This document shows, piece by piece, positions 36,888-45,884 of a DNA stretch of 64,000 nucleotides. The position numbers and the translations under genes are program-made. Each line of letters begins with the position of its first letter. The stretch's first letter is position 1. The stretch covers positions 156,493 through 220,492 of the forward strand of contig NZ_RSCL01000006.1 of the NCBI RefSeq assembly GCF_003991905.1, in the 5' to 3' direction. This DNA comes from Dulcicalothrix desertica PCC 7102. GTDB lineage: Bacteria > Cyanobacteriota > Cyanobacteriia > Cyanobacteriales > Nostocaceae. Below the pieces are notes generated by a model that had not been told where the DNA came from, did no database searches, and saw only the letters and a list, made by a program, of their open reading frames with translations.

Positions 36888-37372
36888 GGTTTAAGATTAT
36901 TTTGCAAAAGAATAAGTATAGCTGCCAACTTTTCGCAACTAATCTAAATAGTATAGTAAGTATAAATTGTTGTCAATAAATCTCAAGTATCTTAGGACTA
37001 ATTCTTAACAAAAAATACTTATTTGTAAATTTCTGTAATGAATCTACTCAAAAGAATAAATTTTATAATTATATTTTATTATTTAAGTAAATATGATTAT
37101 TATTCTCATTAGGGTAAAAGTGTTTAGTAAAAAAAATTAAGTGTAATAATAAATAAAATTACATAATTTGAAAAATGTTTTTGATATTTGTGATATTAGG
37201 TATGTATGTAAAAATACGAAAAATTTGGCTGTCAATGACTCTTAAGAAGTATTTAGAATCCCCCATACGGGCATTGAAAATTTGTGAATCTTTTGTTTTT
37301 TATTAAGTTTATATACTAACAAAATTTTCAATGGTAAAGTATCAAAAATGACATTCAAAACTGGAGAAAATC
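36888..37372. other. Divergent promoter region with possible Fur box
   Basis: 485 AT-rich bases between the multicopper oxidase and cbiM genes. Motif ATGATTATTATTCTCATTA at 37093-37111 resembles a Fur box. No palindromic repeat of families A-D, and no cobalamin riboswitch signature (no box B12) was recognised. Confidence 0.5.
37093..37111. promoter_or_regulatory. Possible Fur box between iron and Ni/Co transporter genes
   Basis: ATGATTATTATTCTCATTA. A 17-base core is identical to the inverse of the motif at 22669-22685. About 205 bases upstream of the oxidase start and 260 before cbiM. Confidence 0.35.
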
Positions 37373-38305
37373 ATGCATATTCCTGATGGGTTTATTTCTC
37401 CATCGGTAGCTGCGGTAACAGGAGTAGCAACTGTTGCAGCGCTTACGATTGCGGTGAAACGCGCGAACAATGCATTTGGTGTACGTAGCGCACCGATTTT
37501 AGGATTAACGACGGCATTTGTTTTTGCCGCACAAATGATTAACTTTCCTGTAGCAGGTGGTACCAGTGGTCATTTGTTAGGTGGAACTTTAGCGGCAGTA
37601 ATTTTGGGTAGTCCTTGGGCAGCAACGCTTTGTATTGCAACAGTTCTGATTATTCAAGCAGTATTATTTGCCGATGGTGGAATTACTGCTCTGGGGGCAA
37701 ATATTTTAAATATGGGTGTAGTCGGAGTTTGGGTCGGTTGGAGTTTAACTCAACCTTTGCTACGGTTGTTAGGTGGTAAAAGAGGCCGTTTACCGTTGGC
37801 AGCAGGAGTTGCAGCTGGTATTAGTGTTGTGGTAGCGGCAATAGTCGCAGCAATTGAACTAGCATTATCGGGAACGGCGCCAATTAATATTGTTTTACCT
37901 TCAATGACAGGTATTCACATCTTGATTGGTGTTGGAGAAGGACTAATTACAGGAGGAGTACTTACTTATCTTGCGACTGCACGACCAGATTTACTGCCCG
38001 GAGAGCAGCACGAGTTTAGAGGTTGGTTAGTTCCTGTTGTAAGTATTCTGTTAATTGCAGGAGTCTTATCGCTATTTGCATCAGCGTTTCCTGACGGGTT
38101 GGACTGGGTATCAGAACAAACGGGTTTCGATAAACTCGCAGAAAATGTTCGTGTTGTGGTTCCTACACCGTTTGCAGATTATCAAGTGCAAGGTCTCGAC
38201 AAAATTGGCACTAGCATTGCTGGAATTGTTGGTTCTATCGTTTGCTTTGGTCTCGCATTTGGTCTTGCCAGCATTATGAAAGGCGCTCCTGCTCAAAGAA
38301 GCTAA
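37373..38305 (+). CDS. cbiM: ECF nickel/cobalt transporter substrate-binding/permease, CbiM-CbiN fusion
   Basis: 310 residues. The N-terminus MHIPDGFISP carries the conserved metal-binding His2 and the CbiM/NikM domain (residues 1-205, seven hydrophobic stretches). Residues about 225-305 form a PDGLE/CbiN-like domain (FPDGLDWVSEQTGF, LAENVRVVVPTPFADYQV) fused in place of a separate CbiN. Ni versus Co cannot be told. It opens a cluster with the T and A components downstream, an M-Q-O arrangement. A hairpin follows the gene. Confidence 0.92.
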   Translation: MHIPDGFISPSVAAVTGVATVAALTIAVKRANNAFGVRSAPILGLTTAFVFAAQMINFPVAGGTSGHLLGGTLAAVILGSPWAATLCIATVLIIQAVLFADGGITALGANILNMGVVGVWVGWSLTQPLLRLLGGKRGRLPLAAGVAAGISVVVAAIVAAIELALSGTAPINIVLPSMTGIHILIGVGEGLITGGVLTYLATARPDLLPGEQHEFRGWLVPVVSILLIAGVLSLFASAFPDGLDWVSEQTGFDKLAENVRVVVPTPFADYQVQGLDKIGTSIAGIVGSIVCFGLAFGLASIMKGAPAQRS

Positions 38306-38310
38306 AAAAT

Positions 38311-38345
38311 TGATCCCCCAACCTGCGATAACAAGGGGGGGATCA
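38311..38345 (+). terminator. Stem-loop between cbiM and cbiQ
   Basis: TTGATCCCCC and GGGGGGATCAA arms around a loop of about 14 bases, 6 bases after the cbiM stop. No T run after it; a stability or partial-termination element within the operon is likely. Confidence 0.6.
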
Positions 38346-38365
38346 AAATCATCTTATTTATAACT

Positions 38366-39007
38366 ATGTCTCTAACTCTACGTTTATACATATCTCTAAT
38401 AATTGTTATCGGTAGTGCTTTGCTTAAACAGAATGCTTGGCCTATGCTTAGTGTTTATGGAGTTTTAGCATTAATTTGGGCTAGTATATTGCGTGCAAGA
38501 CTTCCAAAACTTGCGGCTTTACTTGGTACTGAATTATTGTTTTTATCATTCTTAGCACTTCCTTTAGGTTGGCAACGCGCGAGTTTCTTGCTGGTGCGTT
38601 CGTTAATTTGTTTGTTAGCAATGAATAGTTTTTTGCTTACACTGCCACCCCATAGTTTTGGTATCGCGCTTAAATCTTTGCCTTTACCAAGTGCATTCAA
38701 ACAAAGCTTATTATTAGCTGGGCAGTATATGGAAATATTGCTGTCGGAAGTCGAAAGAATGCAGCGTGGCGCCCAGTTACGCGGAATGAACGGAACTGCT
38801 GGATGGTTACGTTATGCTAGTGCCTCAATGATAGGGGCATTATACGTTCGTAGTTTAGACCGTGCTGAGAGAGTTTATGCCGCAATGATAGCACGCGGTT
38901 ACACAGGAGAAATGCCCGTTAACTCAGAACTACGACCAAAAGAAATTTACATCGTTATCTTAATGAGCATTATTGCATTAAGTTTAACTATTGCATCCTG
39001 GTTATAA
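38366..39007 (+). CDS. cbiQ: ECF transporter transmembrane component
   Basis: 213 residues. Hydrophobic N-terminal half (SLTLRLYISLIIVIGSALL, LLFLSFLALPLGW) and the coupling motif that docks on the ATPase, RMQRGAQLRGMNG and RGYTG, characteristic of T components (Ala-Arg-Gly type, here RGAQ and AARGYTG variants). Shorter than the usual 225-250 residues. In order after cbiM and before the ATPase. Confidence 0.9.
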   Translation: MSLTLRLYISLIIVIGSALLKQNAWPMLSVYGVLALIWASILRARLPKLAALLGTELLFLSFLALPLGWQRASFLLVRSLICLLAMNSFLLTLPPHSFGIALKSLPLPSAFKQSLLLAGQYMEILLSEVERMQRGAQLRGMNGTAGWLRYASASMIGALYVRSLDRAERVYAAMIARGYTGEMPVNSELRPKEIYIVILMSIIALSLTIASWL

Positions 39008-39031
39008 TTATTCCTTTCCCCAATTTTTTTA

Positions 39032-39754
39032 ATGTCACAAACTGTTTTAGCTGTTCATAACTTAGTGTATTCATATACAAAAGAATCAAATGTATTAAGT
39101 GAAATTACATTTGATATTAAAGCTGGCGACCGAGTAGCTTTAATGGGCGCCACTGGTTCGGGTAAAAGTACTTTGCTCGAAAATCTGATTGGTTTAAAAC
39201 AACCGAAATCAGGAAAAATATTGATAAATAATATACACGTAGAACCCGAAAATTTTGCAGAAGTAAGGCGCCATATTGGTTTTGGTTTTCAGGATGCCAA
39301 CGACCAGTTATTTATGCCAACCATTTTAGAAGATATTACGTTTGGTCCAAGAAACTACGGAGTCAATAATGCCGTAGCAATCGACAAAGCTAGACATTTA
39401 CTCGCTGAGTTTGGTTTAGAAGCTTTTGAGCGACGTTCTGCACACGAACTTTCGGGTGGACAAAGGCGCCTAGCAGCCTTAGCAGCAATTCTTGTTCTAG
39501 AACCCGATATACTGATACTCGATGAACCTACTACTGGACTTGACCCAGCATGGCGCCGTAAACTCGCGCAAGTACTATTAAACTGGCAAGGTAAAGCTTT
39601 ACTCGTTGCTTCTCACGATTTACACTGGCTAGCGAGAGTCACACAACGCGCGCTAGTGCTTTACGGAGGTAAAATAGCCATCGACGGCGAAATTCAACCT
39701 TTATTAAAAGATGCCCAAAGATTGGATAATTTGGGTTTACCCGTAGACTGGTAA
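39032..39754 (+). CDS. cbiO: ECF transporter ATPase
   Basis: 240 residues. Walker A GATGSGKST (about 37-45), Q loop GFQDANDQLF, signature LSGGQRRLAAL (about 139), Walker B DILILDEPTTGLD, and switch His in VASHDLHWLARV. This ATPase couples ATP hydrolysis to Ni/Co import by CbiM-CbiQ. Starts 24 bases after the cbiQ stop. Confidence 0.93.
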   Translation: MSQTVLAVHNLVYSYTKESNVLSEITFDIKAGDRVALMGATGSGKSTLLENLIGLKQPKSGKILINNIHVEPENFAEVRRHIGFGFQDANDQLFMPTILEDITFGPRNYGVNNAVAIDKARHLLAEFGLEAFERRSAHELSGGQRRLAALAAILVLEPDILILDEPTTGLDPAWRRKLAQVLLNWQGKALLVASHDLHWLARVTQRALVLYGGKIAIDGEIQPLLKDAQRLDNLGLPVDW

Positions 39755-39861
39755 TATAAGTTACGTTCACAACATGCTTATGTATCGAATTATCGGAACA
39801 ATTATCTAAATAGTCGAATCATCGGATACTATTGTTTGGGATTTTATGGTGATGGGTATCA

Positions 39862-40338
39862 ATGGTGGTTTGGCGTAAGTATATAATTGCTCCCGTGAGC
39901 ATCAGTATGGCATTGTCACTTTTTGGCTGTAGTGACACTAAAGTTGCTCAGTGCGAACGATTTATTAAGCAAGTCAATGAAGGAACTACATTAATTGATA
40001 AAAATAAAGGTGCCCAGGTGTCAACTAGTTTAAAGCTTGCTAAAGAATTAGAAGAGGTTACCAAAAAAATACGTGACTTGAATTTGGGCGATGAAAAGTT
40101 AAAAGAGTATCAAGGTAAATTTGTCAAGACCTTTGAAACACTTAGCAAAAACGTAGAAATAGCAGGTAAAGCACTTGGTTCCACAAAAAAAGCTGAAGCT
40201 TCAACTGCTGGACGAGCGACAATTCAAAAAGCAAAAGGAGATATAGATACAGCACTCAAAAATGCTGCTGAAGCTGCGGCAAAATTCGATAGTTCAGTCA
40301 GCGAGCTTAATCAGTATTGCACAAAACCAGAATCTTAA
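39862..40338 (+). CDS. Lipoprotein of unknown function
   Basis: 158 residues. Signal with lipobox ALSLFGC (Cys about 23). The mature part is a Lys/Ala-rich helical bundle (LKLAKELEEVTKKIRDLNLGDEKLKEYQGKF, TIQKAKGDIDTALKNAAEAAAKFDSSV) with a Cys near each end (VAQCERFIKQV, LNQYCTKPES), which may form a disulfide. Similar small lipoproteins are known in cyanobacteria without a function. Separate from the ECF transporter by about 110 bases. Confidence 0.7.
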   Translation: MVVWRKYIIAPVSISMALSLFGCSDTKVAQCERFIKQVNEGTTLIDKNKGAQVSTSLKLAKELEEVTKKIRDLNLGDEKLKEYQGKFVKTFETLSKNVEIAGKALGSTKKAEASTAGRATIQKAKGDIDTALKNAAEAAAKFDSSVSELNQYCTKPES

Positions 40339-40473
40339 TAAGTTAGGAGTGCCCTCATGTCATGCTGAACGTAGTGAAGCATCTGATAATATTCGAGCAT
40401 TTAAGAGATTCTTCGCTGCGCTCAGAATGACAATTTATACCTTTACTAACTCCTAACTCCTAACTTTGTTTTT

Positions 40474-41802
40474 ATGATGCAATGGAAACGACTTTTGACT
40501 CCGCAGCGTTTGGGAAAACAGGCGCCAGAAGATTTACAATTAGACCGAACCTGTTTTCAAAAGGATTGTGACCGTATTGTTTTTTCTTCTCCGTTTCGGC
40601 GCCTTAAGGATAAAACTCAGGTTTACTCACTATCTAAAAACGATTATATTCGCACGCGGTTAATTCATAGCTTAGAGGTTTCTTGTGTAGGACGTTCGCT
40701 GGGTAGAATTGTTGGTTACGAGGTTGTTAAGCGTCATCAACTTGAAAAATACGAGTTGAGCGGTTCTGACTTTGGAGATATTGTCTCGGCTGCTTGTTTA
40801 GCGCATGATATTGGTAATCCCCCTTTTGGTCATTCGGGTGAAGATTCTATACGTCAAGGTTTTGCATCTTGGTATAATGGCGCCAGTACTTTGAAAGATT
40901 GTCTCAATAGACAGCAAAAATCTGACTTTGATTTATTTGAAGGTAACGCGCAAGGTTTTCGCATCCTTACCAATATAGAAATGCATCATCGTCACGGTGG
41001 AATGCAATTAACTTGTCCGACACTAGCAGCTTTTACCAAATATCCGCGCGAATCTTCTATACCTGTAAATGTTCTTAATAATTATACAGGTTGTAGCGCT
41101 AAAAAATACGGTTTTTTCCAAGCTGAAAAAGAGTTGTTCAATGAAGTAGCTCAAATTTTAGGCTTAATTAGGCATCATAATAATACTTATTGGTGGGTAC
41201 GTCATCCCCTTGCGTTTTTAGTAGAAGCTGCGGATGATATTTGTTACTCCATAATAGATGTTGAAGACGGTTATCGAATGGGGTATATTTCATATGAAGA
41301 CACACGCGCTTTACTAAGTGATATTGCTCTAATAAACATAGATGAACAAGAATTTAGCGAGGCAGAAAAAGTCAAACGTTTACGTGGCAAATCAATAAAT
41401 AACTTAATTCAAGAAGCAGCAGATAATTTCCTCGCACGTGAGAAAGAAATACTTACAGGTACATTCGACCAAAATTTATTATCGCTCAGTAAATACGCAC
41501 CCCAGTTAGAAAACATCTCTAAAACCGTCACAAAAAAAGTTTTCCTACATCCAGATATATTAGGAATGCGAATAGCAGGTTACGAAGTCCTAGGAAAACT
41601 ATTTGCTGAATTTGTCGATGCAGCATTACGCACCAGTAAAAAAGGTGAATTAATAGCGCTAATGCTCCCAGAAAAATACCGTCCACTCGAAACCGAAAGT
41701 ACATACCAAAAAATCTTACGCATCACCGATTATATATCAGGAATGAGCGACTCTTATGCAACCACCTTATTTCAAAAATTTAGCGGCATCTCCATCAAAT
41801 AA
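40474..41802 (+). CDS. dgt: Deoxyguanosinetriphosphate triphosphohydrolase
   Basis: 442 residues. HD-domain: RRLKDKTQVYSLSKNDYIRTRLIHSLEVS (His about 66), CLAHDIGNPPFGHSGED (HD about 110), and Asp in EAADDICYSIIDVEDGY. Hydrolyses dGTP to deoxyguanosine and triphosphate, and members are often activated by other dNTPs. Start may be the second Met (MQWKRLL). Ends immediately before the convergent PLP-enzyme gene; the stops are adjacent. Confidence 0.93.
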   Translation: MMQWKRLLTPQRLGKQAPEDLQLDRTCFQKDCDRIVFSSPFRRLKDKTQVYSLSKNDYIRTRLIHSLEVSCVGRSLGRIVGYEVVKRHQLEKYELSGSDFGDIVSAACLAHDIGNPPFGHSGEDSIRQGFASWYNGASTLKDCLNRQQKSDFDLFEGNAQGFRILTNIEMHHRHGGMQLTCPTLAAFTKYPRESSIPVNVLNNYTGCSAKKYGFFQAEKELFNEVAQILGLIRHHNNTYWWVRHPLAFLVEAADDICYSIIDVEDGYRMGYISYEDTRALLSDIALINIDEQEFSEAEKVKRLRGKSINNLIQEAADNFLAREKEILTGTFDQNLLSLSKYAPQLENISKTVTKKVFLHPDILGMRIAGYEVLGKLFAEFVDAALRTSKKGELIALMLPEKYRPLETESTYQKILRITDYISGMSDSYATTLFQKFSGISIK

Positions 41803-42720
41803 CTATACATTACTCTTGTGGAAGAGGCATCCCTGCGTGTCTCTTATAACATTCCCCTGTAACCCCCCAGTATGTATCAACAAAACACGGCGCTTATCAA
41901 AATACCCTTCTTTAACTAAATCCATAACACCATAAAACATCTTAGCAGTATACACATAATCAAGCGGTACACCACACTCCATCTCAAACTCGCGCGCAAA
42001 CCTTAACAACTCATCATTAACTTTCGCATAACCACCAAAATGATAATTACATATCAACTCCCACGATACATTTATATTATGTTGATACGGCGCCATTAAA
42101 CCTTCAATATCCTGCTTTAAAAAATCTCCCCCTTTTAAAACAGGAAAACCAATTAAATGCTGCTGAGTATTTAAAGAAAGTGCAACACCCGCTAAAGTCG
42201 TCCCAGTCCCGCAAGCTATACATGCAACATCAAACTCAATATCTTGACTAATTATTTCCCTACAACCCCTCACACCATCCAAATTACAACCACCTTCAGG
42301 AATTATAAACACCTTACCAAAGCGGTCTAGTAAATCTTTACGTAGCGTTTCGCTATTTCTTTGTTTATAAGTTTGTCTATCAACATAAACAAGTTGCATT
42401 CCCTGACTTGTGGCAAACTCTAATGTGGGGTTAAGTGGTAATGTCTCTTCTCCACGAATAACACCTATAGTTTTTAACCCAAATAAATTACCCGCCGCCG
42501 CAGTTGCATATATATGATTAGAATAGGCGCCGCCAAAAGTAAGTATAGTATCTAAGTTTTCTCGTTTCGCTGCTTCAAGGTTATATTTCAGCTTATACCA
42601 TTTGTTACCACTAATCAGCGGATGCACCAAGTCTAAACGTAATACGTAAAGTTCTACATCTTTTGCAAGCGCAACCTTACTATCAATTTTTTGTATAGGA
42701 GGAGAAGCAAAAGGGGACAT
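41803..42720 (-). CDS. PLP enzyme, ACC deaminase / D-cysteine desulfhydrase family
   Basis: 305 residues, fold type II PLP enzyme. SGNKWYKLKYNLEAA gives the PLP lysine (about 40), TFGGAYSNHIYATAAAG the Asn/His motif, and VACGTGTTLAGVALS the phosphate-binding loop. The family includes 1-aminocyclopropane-1-carboxylate deaminase and D-cysteine desulfhydrase; which one is unresolved. The last 14 or so residues (IRDTQGCLFHKSNV) are encoded by a family A palindrome at 41815-41843, replacing an expected ending. Convergent with dgt. Confidence 0.87.
   Translation of the reverse strand: MSPFASPPIQKIDSKVALAKDVELYVLRLDLVHPLISGNKWYKLKYNLEAAKRENLDTILTFGGAYSNHIYATAAAGNLFGLKTIGVIRGEETLPLNPTLEFATSQGMQLVYVDRQTYKQRNSETLRKDLLDRFGKVFIIPEGGCNLDGVRGCREIISQDIEFDVACIACGTGTTLAGVALSLNTQQHLIGFPVLKGGDFLKQDIEGLMAPYQHNINVSWELICNYHFGGYAKVNDELLRFAREFEMECGVPLDYVYTAKMFYGVMDLVKEGYFDKRRVLLIHTGGLQGNVIRDTQGCLFHKSNV
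41815..41843. repeat. Family A palindrome at the convergent ends
   Basis: CTTGTGGAAGAGGCATCCCT followed by the inverted arm GCGTGTCTC. Lies at the end of the PLP enzyme gene, just past the dgt stop. Confidence 0.65.
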
Positions 42721-42798
42721 AAATTAACAAAATTTAAATTGTCATTAGTCGAGTAGCGTAAACGGAGTTTTCCCGCAGGGAAGAATCTAAAAAATTAG

Positions 42799-42921
42799 GG
42801 ACTTCCATATAAAAAAATCTCCAAAATTTTTTTGTGGAGCAGGCATCCTTGCCTGCTCTAAACGTAGGCGGGCAAGGATGCCCGCTCCACAACATGAAGA
42901 ATTTATTTTTTGGAAGTCCCT
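42799..42921. mobile_element. Small non-coding inverted-repeat element (MITE-like)
   Basis: About 123 bases with ends AGGGACTTCCA and TGGAAGTCCCT, containing two inverted family A palindromes (42831-42893). One end also appears alone at about 22614-22630 and shares a longer 3' stretch. No transposase; it would be mobilised in trans (inference). Confidence 0.55.
42831..42893. repeat. Pair of family A palindromes
   Basis: TTTGTGGAGCAGGCATCCTT... and its inverse GGGCAAGGATGCCCGCTCCA in opposite orientation, inside the element at 42799-42921. Confidence 0.75.
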
Positions 42922-42962
42922 TAGAGCAAACTTCAAGTAGATGAAGCAATATTCAAAATCTT

Positions 42963-42990
42963 GTAGAGACGTTACATGTAACGTCTCTAC
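42963..42990. repeat. Family B palindrome (variant core)
   Basis: GTAGAGACGTTACATGTAAC with the complementary right half. Core TTACATGTAA replaces TGATTAATCA. Confidence 0.7.
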
Positions 42991-43051
42991 ATGTATGACC
43001 AAATATTATCAATGGTCGCTAATATGATAACCAAATTATAACAATTATTGT

Positions 43052-43240
43052 GTTTCTTTTAGTGCAAGATTGAAAATTCCATCAAGGTCAACAAGTTTAG
43101 ACATAATCGAGCTTATCTATTATTAGCCAACAGAAAAGGCGCCGTTATTTAGAAAATATACGAACTTATATCATAGTCAGCATTAGCCAGTTCAGGATAC
43201 ATAATAAATTGTTTGTCAATTAATGCCATTAACTGACATC
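43052..43240 (-). pseudogene. Remnants of copies of the 85-residue gene
   Basis: 43052-43105 encodes on the minus strand SKLVDLDGIFNLALKETQ and then stops; it matches the N-terminus of the gene at 43307-43564. 43155-43230 matches that gene's C-terminal part (cagttcaggatacataat, tatcatagtcagcatt). These are parts of two further, broken copies, indicating a former tandem array. Confidence 0.7.
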
Positions 43241-43306
43241 TTGCGCCTCTACGTATTAATTCTTAATTTTAAATAAGTTATAACACAACCAAAACAATGA
43301 CATCAT

Positions 43307-43564
43307 TTAGAAAACATGCGAATCTATATCATAGTAAGCATTTGCCAGTTCAGGATACATAACAGCTTGTTTTTCAATCAATTCCCTTAAAGTATTATTA
43401 CAACGCTCTGCAATCTCTGGGTACTTACCAGCGTACCATTCAAGCGATGTCACAAAGGAAGGGTCACTAATATCGTAACCAAGCTCTATCAATTCTTGAG
43501 TTTCTTTGAGCGCGAGATTGAAAATTCCATCAAGGTTAACAAGATTTTCTGACATTATTTTCAT
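43307..43564 (-). CDS. Small protein of unknown function
   Basis: 85 residues, acidic. NLDGIFNLALKETQELIELGYDISDPSFVTSLEWYAGKYPEIAERCNNTLRELIEKQAVMYPELANAYYDIDSHVF. No domain recognised; helical. An intact member of a small locally duplicated set, with remnants at 43052-43240. The Met used is residue 4 (MSENLVNL) or the first; both fit. Confidence 0.65.
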   Translation of the reverse strand: MKIMSENLVNLDGIFNLALKETQELIELGYDISDPSFVTSLEWYAGKYPEIAERCNNTLRELIEKQAVMYPELANAYYDIDSHVF

Positions 43565-43592
43565 CCTTGTAGTTATATAAAATACAATTGTA

Positions 43593-44117
43593 TCAATTTG
43601 AGCGCATTAATCTTTGAATATGAGCGATTATTTCCTGTTTACTAATGACATGTTCTGGAAGTACAAGCCAGCTAGGATAAACGTATGTAGCTTGTCCTAG
43701 AATTTTTGTTTTACGCTTATCTTCCACTGTCCCCCAACGGTCGGGAAAGATAAACCAACGTTTACTTAACCTTCTAGGAGGTATTGTACCCCAAGCTAAA
43801 CGAGTTGTGGGGCAATACCAAATAATTGCAGAAGGGGGATTAACCCATTGTTTGCTTTCAACTTCACCACACATCCAACCTCTGTAACCATTTGGTAAGA
43901 TACTAAAGTTAGAAACAGAGACTGTAACAGTTTTGACTGATATCCAAAACAGTTTGCGTTCACCATCACTACTGTATACAGGAATGTCCTCATCTGTACC
44001 AAAGTCCGTCATTATAGACTCCCCTGCGTTAATACCACGGTTTCTAAGTCCTTTACGAACTATTTCAACTGTTTGTCTTCCTTCGGCTAAAAATTTTTCC
44101 CAGTCTGATGCGGACAT
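43593..44117 (-). CDS. Protein of unknown function, possible nuclease-like fold
   Basis: 174 residues. SASDWEKFLAEGRQTVEIVRKGLRNRGINAGESIMTDFGTDEDIPVYSS, then FWISVKTVTVSVSNFSILP. The D..D..E-like spacing with a VK pair brings restriction-fold nucleases to mind, but this is weak. The C-terminal half has several Trp/Pro residues (RRLSKRWFIFPDRWG). No partner identified. It lies between duplicated small genes and the GTPase, in accessory-looking DNA. Confidence 0.6.
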   Translation of the reverse strand: MSASDWEKFLAEGRQTVEIVRKGLRNRGINAGESIMTDFGTDEDIPVYSSDGERKLFWISVKTVTVSVSNFSILPNGYRGWMCGEVESKQWVNPPSAIIWYCPTTRLAWGTIPPRRLSKRWFIFPDRWGTVEDKRKTKILGQATYVYPSWLVLPEHVISKQEIIAHIQRLMRSN

Positions 44118-44274
44118 AAGTGTAGATACATTAAGCTATAACAGGCGTTAATTATTAGATAAGCATGATTATGTTGTTGAGGGGTTATTTTTGTAATTAT
44201 TGTTTTGAAGCACTAAAGTGCTTACAACGAGTATTTATTACGAAAGTACATATAAACTTATAATTATTACGGCT

Positions 44275-45624
44275 GTGTCAAATTTACAAGAAAGTCACTT
44301 AAACCGCGCACGCGCTAGTCTCCGCCAAACTCTATCTTGGTACAATAGTCTTCGTAAGTCGGGACAAGCTTCGCGAGAGTTGACGGGTTTGGTTAAACCT
44401 GAGTTGGAGATGTTGACCTCGACTCTTAATAAGCTTGACCAAAATGTTGTGCGTATTGCTGCTTTTGGTTTGGTTAGTCGTGGCAAGTCTTCGGTGCTTA
44501 ATGCTTTGTTAGGACAGAAGGTTTTACAAACGGGGCCTCTTAATGGTGTGACGCAATACCCCCGTTCGATACGTTGGAGTCCTAGTGAGAAGGTGCAGGT
44601 GGAGTTGATTGATACACCTGGGTTAGATGAAATTGCGGGTGAAATACGCGCGAAAATGGCTAAGGATGTGGCTCAACAAGCTGATTTGATTTTGTTTGTG
44701 GTGTCGGGTGATATTACGCGCACTGAGTATAATGCTTTGTTGGAGTTACGAAAATCTCAGAAACCTTTAATTTTGGTGTTTAACAAGATTGATTTATATC
44801 CTGATACTGATAGAGAGACAGTTTATCGCAATTTGCAGCAGTTAGGCGCCGGGAATTTATTAGAAAAACCTTTGCAACCCGATGAAATTGTCATGGTAGC
44901 AGCAGAACCTTCTCCTTTAGAGGTGCGGGTTGAGTATCCTGATGGACGAGTTGACTATGAGTGGGAAACTTTACCACCCCAAATTGATGAGTTAAGAAAA
45001 ACTATATTAAATATTCTCAACCGTGAGGGTCGGTCACTTTTAGCGCTGAATGCTTTGGTACAAGCTAAGTTTACTGAAGAAATCATAGCCCAAAAAACAA
45101 TTGGCGCGCGCGAACAGCAAGCTGAAGAGTTAATATGGCAGTTTGCTAAATATAAAGCTTTGGCTGTAGCGTTAAATCCTATTGCTGTACTTGATGTGTT
45201 TGGTGGTGCGGTTGCTGACCTTGCTTTAATTCGTTCTCTCGCAAAGGTTTACGGTTTACCAATGACTGGGTTTCAAGCTGGAAAAATTCTCAAGACAATT
45301 TTTTTAAGTTCGGGTGGTTTATTACTTGGGGAGTTGGGAACAAGCGTTGTATTTGGGTTCGATAAAAGTGCTTCTATAGTAGCTGGTGATAACCCTGCTA
45401 ATATTACTGGGTTTATTGGCAGTGCTTTAGTACAGTCGGGTATTGCTGGATATGGCGCCGTTACAATTGGTAAAGCTGCTAAAGTATATCTTGAAGCTGG
45501 GTGTACTTGGGGACAATTTGGCGCCAGTACTGTTATACAAGAAATACTCGCTACTGTTCCTAAAGAAACGATTTTACACCGTTTACAACAAGAACTGGGC
45601 TGGCTGAAACCTGATAATCTTTGA
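44275..45624 (+). CDS. Membrane-associated GTPase (dynamin/Era-like small GTPase family)
   Basis: About 449 residues from a GTG at 44275 (MSNLQESHLNRARASL); an upstream GTG at 44218 is open but lies in a copy of the repeat found in the valS linker. G1 AFGLVSRGKSSVLNALLG, G3 DTPGLDE, G4 VFNKIDLYP are intact. From about 305 to 430 is a hydrophobic region (LAVALNPIAVLDVFGGAVADLALI, GFIGSALVQSGIAGYGAVTIG) resembling DUF697, which likely inserts in membrane. A partial copy of its 3' end lies at 46376-46603. Confidence 0.87.
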   Translation: MSNLQESHLNRARASLRQTLSWYNSLRKSGQASRELTGLVKPELEMLTSTLNKLDQNVVRIAAFGLVSRGKSSVLNALLGQKVLQTGPLNGVTQYPRSIRWSPSEKVQVELIDTPGLDEIAGEIRAKMAKDVAQQADLILFVVSGDITRTEYNALLELRKSQKPLILVFNKIDLYPDTDRETVYRNLQQLGAGNLLEKPLQPDEIVMVAAEPSPLEVRVEYPDGRVDYEWETLPPQIDELRKTILNILNREGRSLLALNALVQAKFTEEIIAQKTIGAREQQAEELIWQFAKYKALAVALNPIAVLDVFGGAVADLALIRSLAKVYGLPMTGFQAGKILKTIFLSSGGLLLGELGTSVVFGFDKSASIVAGDNPANITGFIGSALVQSGIAGYGAVTIGKAAKVYLEAGCTWGQFGASTVIQEILATVPKETILHRLQQELGWLKPDNL

Positions 45625-45659
45625 ATAAAATAACAGTAATGGCGCCATAAATTTATATA

Positions 45660-45884
45660 TCATGCCGCAAACTTATAAACAGGTGTTTCAATCATACGAA
45701 CAGGTTCTTCTGAGTTCCATATAATTTGTTGCAAGCGTTCTGCCGTATCTGGAGAAAAAAATTGCTCGCCAGTTTCAATATTAACCCGTGCAGGCACATT
45801 TTCAACTATAAAGAACTTACCATCCATTTCTAATGTGTAAGTTACTTCTTGTTCTACTAAAATCTCATTACTATCATTCGTCAT
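45660..45884 (-). CDS. YgiT-type antitoxin without zinc finger
   Basis: 74 residues from Met in MTNDSNEILVEQEV, with GGAG 9 bases upstream; the frame is open to 45938 but the extra residues overlap the toxin's remaining C-terminus. NVPARVNIETGEQFFSPDTAERLQQIIW is the conserved YgiT/MqsA-like core, here without the N-terminal CxxC finger. Its start lies inside the toxin's last codons, the usual toxin-antitoxin overlap. The toxin upstream is broken (see 45874). Confidence 0.8.
   Translation of the reverse strand: MTNDSNEILVEQEVTYTLEMDGKFFIVENVPARVNIETGEQFFSPDTAERLQQIIWNSEEPVRMIETPVYKFAA

Noticed and set aside
36888-37372. Cobalamin or metal riboswitch upstream of cbiM
   Set aside because: No box-B12-like element or compact aptamer could be recognised in this AT-rich region.
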